A stretch of DNA of 64,000 nt from Trogon surrucura (Eukaryota; Chordata; Aves; Trogoniformes; Trogonidae), in NCBI GenBank assembly GCA_020746105.1, contig CM036628.1, forward strand, positions 3,296,001 through 3,360,000. The letters are read 5' to 3'. The notes under the pieces were generated by a model. The model was not told the origin of the DNA. It did no database searches and saw nothing but the letters and a program-made list of their open reading frames with translations. The position numbers and the translations under genes were made by a program. This document shows, one piece after another, positions 54,051-64,000 of this stretch (the stretch's first letter is position 1; every line of letters starts with the position of its first letter).

Positions 54051-55765
54051 TAAGCACAATTTTCACATTCCAGTTAATCTCATAGCCAAACATTTGTTTT
54101 TATACTTTCATGTTCTGTAATACTCTTTTTTTCCGTAGCCGAGCAGATTTTTCAAGTGTTTGTAACGCTGCTGAGTTAAATGCATTCCTTGAATATTTAA
54201 CTTGTAGCTTTTGAGGCTGCAGACAGATGTAGCCTAACCTGAACTTTTGCTGCCTCTTCATTTCGGAATTTCCTTTTCATTCCACTCCAGGTGGTTTTAT
54301 TCGCTACTCAGAACCTGGTGTAGAGCGGAAAACGCTGAGAGCGACGAGCTGAGCTTGCAGAGGTTCAGCTGCTTGGGCATCTCGACCTCAGGCAGGGCTC
54401 TGCGAACGCCCCAGCCAGTCGCTCGCTGAGCTGAGGAAGCTGCAGGTGCCACTAAATGTGCCACCACCCCGAGGAGACAGAGTTGTGACAGAGAACTAGA
54501 AGAAATAAAGGGATCAAATCGTGACTCGCTCTCACGAGAGAGAGAGAAGCGGCAGAGCTGCTAAAAGAAGGTGGCTTACAGACAATTTGTTTGTGTGGGA
54601 GAAGAGCAAGAGAAGGCAGCTTCCAGCTGTATGGAATGTGCTCATGTATCGAAAGCATACTGTGGTTTTTAATTGGGCACTTGTAGAGGTATCGAACAGT
54701 CATAGCTGAATCTGTTACTGAGATTATGAAGTAGAAACCTACAGACACATAAAATTAACAGACAAAACTGTTGAGAAACGTGTTTGTTTTCTTCAGTATG
54801 CAATTCTGTTTTGTCCTCCTGCAGCAGTTCTCCTGTCTGCGTTCTAGAGTGGCCGCATGAGAGAGGGCGTGAGTGTCTAGAAACCAAAATTCACAGGACA
54901 CGAGGAGTGGCTCTTTCCTTCCCTGAGCTCTTGGTACATGCGATGTGCCACCAGGGATTACTTTCATGCCTGTCTGTCTTTACGGTATTTATAAACCCAC
55001 TGAGAATTAGTAAGATGCCGTGAGCTCGCACACCAGCCTTGGCACTGACAGCTCTCGGGTTTGCGTCTCTCTGCAGATGAAGTCGCAGTAGGTGTGAGAG
55101 ATTGCGCTTAGATCAAAACCATCTGCTTTAAACATAATCCAGAGTATTTTGTTGCCTTAATCTTTTTCGATGAAACATTTAATGCAACACCTCAAGGAAG
55201 TGAATATGATCTTTTTCCTTCTCAATTCAATTCCCACATATTCTACTGTGCCTTTTGCTTTACTTGAAATCTGATTATATATTTCATTTCTCCATCGTTG
55301 TGGTTTCAAAGTCCTGATCGTAATAAATAGTTTCTCTGTTGTGACAAACAGTGTCAAAATCGATCTTAATTGTAAAATTCCATCCCTAACATTTACCGCC
55401 TTGGTTGCTTTCAAAGTGAGTCATATTGACAACTAATAAAAATTGGAACTGCATCATATTTTTATATAAAAATAGAGTTTCTAGTATTTTGGGTGATAAA
55501 ATACAAGTACTCTTTTGCTGCAGGCTTTCAACAGTATAATAAAAATAAGCTCTTTTTACAAGCTGCAGGAAGTTGAACATGTAAATGACCAAATTATGTT
55601 AATGTATTTATATGTCATTGCATTCTGAAACGTTTAGGAACCTGTTTTTCCATATATGTTTTAAAGTTCATAAAGAATTAAAAATATTTCATGTTAGCTT
55701 CTTTTAAAAAAGAAGAGAGGAATAACGGAGGGGAATAAATAATTAGAGGGGAGTAGTATTTTGTG

Positions 55766-55799
55766 AATGAGCAGTAAAGTGAAATGAGCAGTAAAGTGG
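55766..55799 (+). repeat. 17-bp tandem duplication
   Basis: Two adjacent units of AATGAGCAGTAAAGTG plus one base lie at 55766-55782 and 55783-55799, differing only at the last base. Confidence 0.92.
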
Positions 55800-56103
55800 C
55801 CTTAAAGATTTTTATTTTTTTTTCTTCAGTATGTGTTTTGGGGTAAAATGGTGACCTTATTAGGGCAATATTCAGGGACTTGCTGGAGACACAAAGAATT
55901 CTAGAGGCTTCTTTTTATGCTCCTAGGGATTGGAGTGGTTCGCTCAGGCTGTATGGCTCCAACTGTAGTTGAGCAGTTCCTTTTTGTTAATTATCTAAAC
56001 TTTGCCATCTGCTGGAGAGCCTCTTAGTGACATTGGAATTTAGTCCAGTTGGAGCTCAGTTAGTTTTCTGACTAGTCTGTCGTGTGTTCACCAAACAAAA
56101 ACC

Positions 56104-56520
56104 TACGCGCTCACCCCTGGTCAGTTCTGTTACTCGGTTTTTAAATCCGCGCCCGCACTGACTGTGACGAGCTCCCTGCGGTACCTTGTGAGATCGTGGC
56201 TTTGCTTCTGGTGTATCCAACCAGCAGTGGACACCTTTGAGCTTCCCGAACGTTTGCGGGAGCGTGACACAAAAATCGTCGTGCCTTGTTTGAATTCTGT
56301 CGTCCTCGTTTATCCCAGCGTGACGGTAGCTGCAGGGAGGGGCGAGGGACAGAACAGAAACCGCTGCCGACGGCTGCTTCACCTTGTGTTCCCCTGGAGT
56401 CAGAAAATACTGCTGGAGGTCCCTGCTGAGCAATTGGGAGTACAGGCAGCTGTTCTCCAGGGATGTTCCGACCTGACTGCGTTCAGTTTGGGAAGTGCGG
56501 AGCGCGTGGAACGCAGCGGT
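56104..56520. promoter_or_regulatory. Intronic CpG-dense patch 2
   Basis: About 30 CpGs fall within roughly 417 bp, against a CpG-poor flank on the left. Open frames of 119 codons (+, 56164-56523) and 125 codons (-, 56056-56433) overlap it, but neither resembles a known protein and both are explained by GC content. It may be a regulatory CpG cluster or a GC-rich insertion. Confidence 0.4.
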
Positions 56521-59500
56521 TAGAGCTGTGCCATAATCACACGCACTGCGGTGTAATTTGCTCTAAGGTGTAACTCTCGCTGACCAGGCTCTGGAGTTCG
56601 CGTGCCACTAAACTCTTACTGCAGCTCTGCTACATCTTAAGGTTGGGTTAATTTAACTTTTTTTCATTTTTTTTTTTTTCCCCCTGTGTAGTAGAGCATG
56701 TTGTGTGGGAATGCAAAATGATCCCCCCACGCTCTGCAGGATTAAAACTGTGAGAAAAATGCAGAGCCTGAACTTGCGTGCTCGTTCTTCACATGCAAGG
56801 AGAAAAGTCCTTTAGAACCACCAAAGCAAGGTGGTGTGAGGTTTCAGGAAACAGTAAGGAAGTCGAAGCCATTGAAACTTGACTCTTATTAATGTAATTG
56901 GGACTCCACGATTTTACTGTGTGGATTTTTCTAACTGCATTACATTTTTGACGGGCGCTACAACTTTTGTGATCCTACTTTTCCATTTGAAGGCTGTAGC
57001 AGCACGTACGTAATTCTCTTAAACTTGAACGAACGTTTCCATACAAGCTTTCGTTGTTTCCTTGATGCATTACGAAAACGTCCACAGAACGTAATGTCCA
57101 CAGAATATATCCACAATGTGTCGTGACGCTTTAGTGAGCCGGCCCAACGGAACTGCTTCTGCACAAATGGACAAGTGATGAGTTTGCACAGCGCGAGGAA
57201 CGGGTGGTAAAAAATAAATCATTTCACGTGTGACTCAACTAAGCAACGCTGGGGAAACGCTTGAACGCAGCATATCCTCAGTGTCTCGGTTCAGCTTTCA
57301 GTGCGCCAAACAAAATGCCTGAATTAGCTGTTTGGGGTTTTTTTGGTCCCTCAGAAACCTTGCCTTTTTTTTTTTTCTTTTCTTAATTTAGCATGTCTTG
57401 GCTTCATCAAATTCCTAAAAACGAAGGTTTTGAATCTTTTGACATCTGAATAGAAAAAAAAAAGCTTTGCAATGTCGTTGTTCTTGTCCCTGTCACTGTT
57501 ACCTGATGGGGAGAGGAGCTCGGGAAACCACTGGAGTGAGTGAATAAGGGTTTCTCTCCCTTTGGTAAATGGTTTTTGCTTTGCCCAGAGGTTCTTTTCC
57601 TCCTTGTCACTCAGCACTTTGAGACTGTTAATAAAAAAATTGTTGAATTGGTTTGTCCTTCAAGATACTGTGAACAAACCAAAGTGTTCTCTTAGGGAAC
57701 TGTGTGAGACACAACACTGTAAACTTTTTGTTAGCGCTTTCCATTTCTGCATCTACTTTTAATAGATATTAGCATTTTTCTTTATCAGCCTGTTATATTC
57801 TTGCCTTCTATAGCGTTGTTACACCACCTGTAAGAAGTCTGGCAAAATCCAACCCCGCGTAGTTGTTTTTCAGGAAGGTGGGTGACTCCTGGTGAATTCA
57901 GACCAACCAGGTGTATTTGCTGGCGCCCCGGGCCGTGTCCTGTAGCTGCAGCCTTGCTGGCAGTGACTTGTTAACAACTTCCACGCTGCCCGCAGTTCCC
58001 ACACTTACTCGGGCGTGAAGGCGTTTTGAAGGACGCAGAGACAACTTATTTTAGGTACATTTGGCTGCCTAGAAAAGAGACTTAATTGTCTTATAATGAA
58101 TGGAGGCTGCCTTTTCTGATGAGCCTTTCTAAGCAATTTCTGTAGGTGCTCTGAGTTGTCTTTCAGAGGAATGGCTAAAATAAAATATCGGAATATTCCT
58201 TTTTCCTGTTAAGCTACACGTCTGAATCCAGAGACTGGGAGAGAGAAACTTTCAGGCGTACTTCAGAAAAAAATATTTGATTGAAGAGCCAAAATGCCAG
58301 ACAAATAATTTATTTCTCCCACCTGCAACACTGCTGCTGCCGTTACCTGCTGCTCTGCGCTCATAAAATAGGCTGAGGAGTGTTTCTGTGCCAGATGTCA
58401 CCAAGTGGGTATTTCTTTTTTTACCCTGTGGCTGCCACTTAGCAACATCATGTGCAGGAAGTATAAATGTTGTTCTTTCCCTTTCTGTCTCCCAAATGTA
58501 AGGGAGGGTTCAGGAAAAACACGTCATTCACAGTTGTTTTGTTTCCTGGAAATTTTTCCAGCCTGACCGAAGAAAAAGAAAAAAAAAAAAAAAAGGAGAA
58601 TATAAATAAATTCTTTTTTTTTCCTTGCCTGCAAGTGATTTGATGATGCATGGAAATCACTCCTTGAAATCCTCATTTAAGTTGGCAAAACTCTGCCGGT
58701 CATAAAAACAAGTTGTTAGAAGGCTGTCATGTGGGTTGTGTTGGGCTGTCTGATGTCTTACGCTGAAAGGAGAATTTTATTCATAATACTTCACTTTCTA
58801 AAGAAGAGCACGCTCTGCCCTGGTTTGCTGGCTTAAAAACTAGTTGCAGATCGTGCCTTGGCAGCTGCTCATTTTTTCTGGTCTCTGCCAAACTGCGTTA
58901 CGATAGCTGATCTTCGTTAGGAAGATACTGGTGATCTGCTGAAGTGTTCCTTAATTTCTTCCTGTTGAAGTTACTGAATGAAAAAGCAAAACTCTTAAGG
59001 AACTTCACTGATCAGTAAAACAGCATTGGAAAAAACAATAAATAATTATTTTTATTTTTTTTTTTGGTGAAAGCCTGGCACCAAATGTCTTCTCTTGGTG
59101 CCGTCTCTTTGCTGTTACCTGAAATGCAGCGAGTTTGCCACTCATTAATTTCAGGGTATTTTGAATTAACTACAGAACAATATCTAGGCCCTTCGGGCTC
59201 AGTTTATTGACACAGAGTCATTTCTTTATTGAATCCCTTTTTGAAGGTAATTCTGCTGAGCACGTTCCGCTCAGTGACAGAATCTCGGGGTTATACTCTC
59301 CGAGCTAAATGAAAAATGGTTTTCAGAGCAGATAGATCCAAGTCCTTTGCCTGACGTCTAGAAGTAGTGCCAGCGTGCTGTCGATCCGAAGAGGGAGCTG
59401 GTAAAACAAGATCTTTACCCTGGTTTTCGTAACTCTGCTGATGGCATTTGAAGAATTGTCTCGGTGGTTTGGTTTAGCTGCGTCGAATATCGGAATCCAG

Positions 59501-59990
59501 TTAATGGAAAACGGACGGCAGCGGAGGGAACTGAAAATGTAATGGGAAATTTATTTTTTTTTTTAAATTGGATTAATTTGATTTAAAACCATCAGTTCTA
59601 TTTTGACTAAGCCTCCGGGAGCTGTGTTTCTACATGCTGGCTGAGCAGATTGTGAAAAAGGGGCTGTCGCAAAAAGTAGATTTTTAGGAGTCGAGGATCT
59701 GGGAGTCTATTCTGGATTCTGTCGCTGACTCACTGTGCAAGCCTCCGAAACCGCGTGAGTCACTTAATATCTCTGCCTCGTTTACACGTCCTATAAAAGT
59801 GAATATTGCTTGTATCGTGCCCAGTGTTTGACAGTTTCCTTTGCATCTCCTTCCCCTGTGTCATGTTTAAGCCCCACCAGTAATTTCCAGTAACAAACAA
59901 AACTGCCCAGTTTAGCCCAAACTCTCTATCCGGTTTGGGTCCATCCCTCAAAAAAGAGGTTTAGTGAGAAATTTCCTTGTTAATAATTGT

Positions 59991-60046
59991 CATTAAATAA
60001 CAAACAATAAGACTTAAACATTAAATAACAAACAATAAGACTTAAA
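59991..60046 (+). repeat. Perfect 28-bp tandem duplication
   Basis: Two exact adjacent copies of a 28-bp A-rich unit starting CATTAAATAAC lie at 59991-60018 and 60019-60046. Perfect identity implies a recent event. Confidence 0.95.
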
Positions 60047-61205
60047 TTCATTTAATACCTTCATTCATCTACATGTAAATCCTTCTTTACTCTTTTTTTT
60101 TGTTCCTTATATGCCATCAAACCTTTTTTTAAAGGATCCTTTAAATTCAATCACAAAGATTTTCAGGTTCTCCAAAACTGAGTGACGTTGCTCCGTTACT
60201 GTTTCTTGGTTCCCCAGTTTGTGCTGTTTGTGCCCATCTGCTGCGTCCCAAGTAAGAGCTTCAGGTTCTTAAAGACTTCCCCGGACTTCCTGAAGCATTT
60301 TAACAGCCCACAGAGATTGCAGAGGCACAGTGCAACGAGCGCTGCGTTTTGGTTCACCTGCTCATCCTGTTATTTCAGGCGATCGTGGTGTTGGTCACGG
60401 TGACTCAAAAGACTCTGGATAATTTCCTTTTCTTTAAATATTTTCGGTCTTTAAAGTGTTTGCAGGCTTTCCTATATCCAAAAGAGAAGGAGGAGCAGTA
60501 CATGGAAAACGATGGGAAAACATTTCTGGAGAGCTTATGGCCAAGTAAACTTCATTTGAGGAAAAGCTGAGATTTGTGTAGCCTCGTTCAGCTGAAGAGA
60601 AACTCAGAGCTCAGTAACACTTTGGTTTGTTTTTTCCCCTGACTGGCAATTACTTGATCTTAGTGGGACACCCAAGACCGCATAAATATTCAACGAGAAA
60701 GGCTGTGCGTGTGCGTGCATGCATTTTGTGTCTAAAAATAGTTTTCTTTGAACTGGATTCAATTTTGACTTTGCTTGCTGCACTTTTAACACGGAGCAGA
60801 GCTCCATGTAGAAAAACTACTGTCTTTTATTGGCCAAGTAGAATTCCCTTTGCTTGGCACTGCTGCTCTTTAACTCTTCGCTACCGTGTACTTCCACTTA
60901 GTCAGCAGCAACATACGTACATCAGTTCTGGGCATTAAGGAATAAAGAACAGATGGTTTAGAAAAATACTTTTTAAATGAGTAATTTTTTCTTTAAAAGT
61001 AGTTATGAACTCCACTTAATTTTTCCAACGTTACCAATTATTTCCATTTGTAGAGTTGATGTTGTTTAATCCCGGTATCTAATGTGCCAGATTTTGCTCC
61101 ATGAGAATCCTTTTTGTCTAACAGAAGAGTACGGCATTGAATGAGATTGTAACTGCAAAAATAAAGCTTCCATCAAATAAATAGAGCGAGGTCTCCTCTA
61201 CGATT

Positions 61206-61237
61206 CAAGAATGCTGACACGAAGCAAGAATGCTGAC
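61206..61237 (+). repeat. 14-bp direct repeat, period 18
   Basis: CAAGAATGCTGACA occurs at 61206-61219 and again at 61224-61237, with CGAAG-type spacer sequence between the copies. Confidence 0.85.
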
Positions 61238-63009
61238 AATTATGCCGTGACTTTTTCATTCCGAACAGCTCAGGCCAGTAACAAGCTTTTGAGAAAAACA
61301 AGCGTTACGTTAGCTTGTCTGTACTTTACGCTTGCTTTGAATCGATCTCCGAGAGGCCCACGGACATGACAGGTGAAGCAAAAGGCTGAATTTCTATACA
61401 TAGATCTTTGTGGAGCGTGCGAAGTGTATGACAAGTGCCAAAGTGCACTGAGGGGCTCCACTGGGTGCCGTCCCCTTGTTTTACCCACAGTCACTCCCCA
61501 CAAAATTGAGGCTTAAAGATCATGGCTGAACTGGGAAGGGAAGCATCTCTAATGATGTAGGTCTCCTGAAAACTCAGTATTAAAAAATGCAAAAGTGAAA
61601 ACAGTCAGTCTGTGAAGAGATGAGATGAAGCTGCTCTGCTCTTGGGTATCTGGAACTTAAGAGCTTCAACCGTAGTAGTACTAAAAGAATGACTGGGAAG
61701 ATGACTGGCACTCTGACTGTAACATGGGGCACTTAAAAGGTAAATGTTGTGCAGTTTTAAAGTAGTATATGGCACACCTCGATCAGACTCCTCAGGGCAG
61801 GGTTACTGAGTTTTAAGCTAGTTCTCCTAAAACTGGCATCTGGCCTATCCTGAGTTGCATGAACTTTTGCTTTAGCAGACAGAGTATTTGGTGTGTAGCT
61901 CACCGGTGCAAATAAACGCTGCCTTGTCGGCATCTCGCTTCAGTATGTTTTGTTCCAATTGCCGATCGCTCATCAACACAAATTTTTCCAGGTAAACTTT
62001 GGTTTTTACTTCCGTAACAGCGGAGACAAAACTGTTTTGAGAGATGAAGACAGCTGGTAACGTGGGGCCTGGGGACGGGAAGAGGAGCAGCAGCGTAGCA
62101 GCAGTGCTCTGTACTGACTGCTCGCAGGGGCCGTGGAGACCCTTGCTCAGATCTCTGAGCTCATTCTGCCAGATCTCTCACCCTCAGCACCACGAGTGCT
62201 CCTGCAGGGCACGCGCAGTCACAGGGGTGTTGAGAAGCGATTTTGCGGCAGGCCGTGTGCGTGTACCAACCCCTAGCAGCTCGGAAGAAATCTTTGAAAC
62301 GGCACCTGATAAACAGCATCTGAGATCTGTGAGGTAGTGACGGGACAGCGGGGTCGTTCTGCCGGTGTCAGCAGTTACGGCCTTGCTCCGCTTCCACCAA
62401 ACCCAAACCGCTTTGTTTGCTGCGGATACCCGAGGCTTTGGTGCCTTCGCGTGCCCTTCTGCTTCCACCGTGGTCACGGGAAGGTTTTACTTTCCATGAA
62501 TGTTCAAATTTGTCACGATTCACCCGTCTTGTTTCAAATTATTCTCTCAGCAGCTGAGCCAGGCTAGCTGAGCCGTGGCTCACGTCTGTGTTCTGTGATG
62601 TTCATTTCTGTGCAGCTTGAAGTGGGTTAAATTAAGGGTGGTTTCTCGGCCAGTGACGCCAGCGCAGCAGATGAGTGGGCATTTGCCTGAGACTTTTACC
62701 ACTAACATTAGTATTGGGCTGCTGTGGGATTTTACCTGTTTTGGGCAACCTTTGCCTCAAAAAGTTGGAACTCACAAGTGCGTTTTGGCAGCTTCGGGAA
62801 GGGAAATTGAAAGTTGAGCAAAAGGAAAAAAGAAATGTTCTTGAAAAGTTTTCAATTTTTTTGACTACGGGAAACGTTTTGCATGGTGAGAGTATTGCCT
62901 AAATTATGAAAAACGGGTTTAAACAAATATTAACAATACCCATGCACACGGTTGTTTCCTAAGATAACTGAATTTGTTGTTTGGTAATGGAATAGCGCTT
63001 GTCTCTGCA

Positions 63010-63322
63010 GGCTTTTCAGTCTTGTATTCGCACAGGCTCTTCTCGGTGACAACCACTGATAGGACAAGGGGTAATGGGCTGAAACTGGAACATGAGAGGT
63101 TCCGCTTAAACTCGAGAAGAAACTTCTTCTCAGTGAGGGTGACGGAGCCCTGGCACAGGCTGCCCAGGGAGGTTGTGGAGTCTCCTTCTCTGGAGACATT
63201 CAAGACCTGCCTGGACACGTTCCTGTGTGGCATTATCGAGGCGTTCCTGCTCTGGCAGGGGGATTGGACTTGATGATCTTTCGAGGTCCCTTCCAATCCC
63301 TGACATTCTATGATTCTATGAT
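63010..63322 (+). mobile_element. CR1 LINE 3' fragment
   Basis: This contains the usual run of CR1 3' words: GATAGGACAAGGGGTAATGG, CTTCTTCTCAGTGAGGGTGA, CCCAGGGAGGTTGTGGAGTC, then GGACTTGATGATCTTTCGAG and an ATTCTATGATTCTATGAT tail. It is the right length and orientation for a 5'-truncated insertion of about 310 bp. The left limit is approximate. A 99-codon open frame at 62974-63273 is the translated repeat. Confidence 0.93.
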
Positions 63323-64000
63323 AGGTGGGTTAGATGATAGCGGTGCAGGATGCCTCAGGGAAATGAGAAATTTGCACATAAGCAAACTCGTAGTAGCAAT
63401 GGATTTAAAGAGGATTGGAGTTTTGGAACATATTGTTTTTTAGTAAAAAGTTGTGTAAAATATTAAAAGCGTGAAATTTAAATACAAAGCAGAGACGAGA
63501 TCTCAGTAGCTGGGGAACGAATTGGAGAAAAAACCTGGGAATAAACCCCACTGCATCAGTGGGAAGAGCAATTTTGCGTGAGAACCGCAACTGCAAAACT
63601 CGTGACGGTTGAAAGGAGCTGCAGCTGTGGGATGGGCTCTGTTTTGCAACACCTTAACGTCTCCACGTCCAGCTCTGGGGACTTTAGGGAGAGCTTTGAT
63701 CATAGCTACTTGCCTGCAAAGGTAGAATAGGTGGAAGTTGTGTACAAGTTGTTGGGTGATTAGCGTTTCTTGGAAGCTCGTAAATGTGCGTGCTTCGATG
63801 TGCTTTGTTAAATTATGCGAATATTCTAAAAGCAGGGCTCGTTCTTCCCCAGGTTTATATTGCGCATCTAACAAAAACTCTGTGTCGTGTTTCACAAGAT
63901 TCAGTAGCTCAGAAGAGGACAGCAATTGGCAGTGGAGAATAACCTCCTCGAATGGGTATTCAGGGTTTACAGGAGCGTTGTGACCTTGTGCACGAAGAAA

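Noticed and set aside
60182-60570. Open frames with acceptor- and donor-like signals (CCCCAG before TTTGTGC, GTAAGAG after CCCAA, TTTCAG before GCGATCG)
   Set aside because: The translation does not match AMMECR1 exon 3 or any protein I know. Such splice-like words are common by chance in a T-rich intron.
62974-63273. A 99-codon frame near the right end
   Set aside because: It is the translation of a CR1 3' fragment, shown by the following ATTCTATGA tail.

Overview
This is vertebrate nuclear DNA, almost certainly from a bird. It holds the 5' part of one protein-coding gene, AMMECR1, on the + strand. The recognisable interspersed repeats are short pieces of the CR1 LINE family, and the young ones end in the ATTCTATGA-type 3' tail typical of birds. 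The rest is long introns with small-scale tandem duplications and homopolymers. I see no rRNA, tRNA, CRISPR array, prokaryotic operon or recognisable provirus.

Layout. Positions 1-8930 are upstream intergenic sequence, rather A-rich on the + strand, with no gene I can support. A CpG island of about 1.5 kb (roughly 8930-10440) carries the AMMECR1 promoter, 5' UTR and first coding exon (coding part 9382-9803, 140 codons plus 2 nt). Intron 1 runs 9804-42836, about 33 kb. Exon 2 is 42837-42947, 111 nt, and encodes the family's hallmark RLRGCIGTF motif. Intron 2 starts at 42948 and runs off the right edge. The remaining exons (starting ALKDSRF in the human protein) are not in the window.

The most interesting points are at the 5' end of the gene. 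An upstream ATG at 9342 in a near-ideal Kozak context opens a reading frame beginning MGRKRCV. This resembles the N-terminus of the paralogue AMMECR1L (MGKRRCV...), but it is one nucleotide out of frame with [10 protein letters not shown] because of a 7-G run. Either the ancestral N-terminus survives as an out-of-frame relic, or the G run is miscounted in this assembly. A possible 209-nt intron (9062-9270) lies in the 5' UTR. Two dense intronic CpG clusters (near 50.0-50.35 kb and 56.1-56.5 kb) lie downstream of exon 2. A pair of CR1 tails sits end to end at 52.1-52.3 kb.

All positions come from reading the sequence by eye. Gene and repeat identities rest on remembered family sequences, not on a search.
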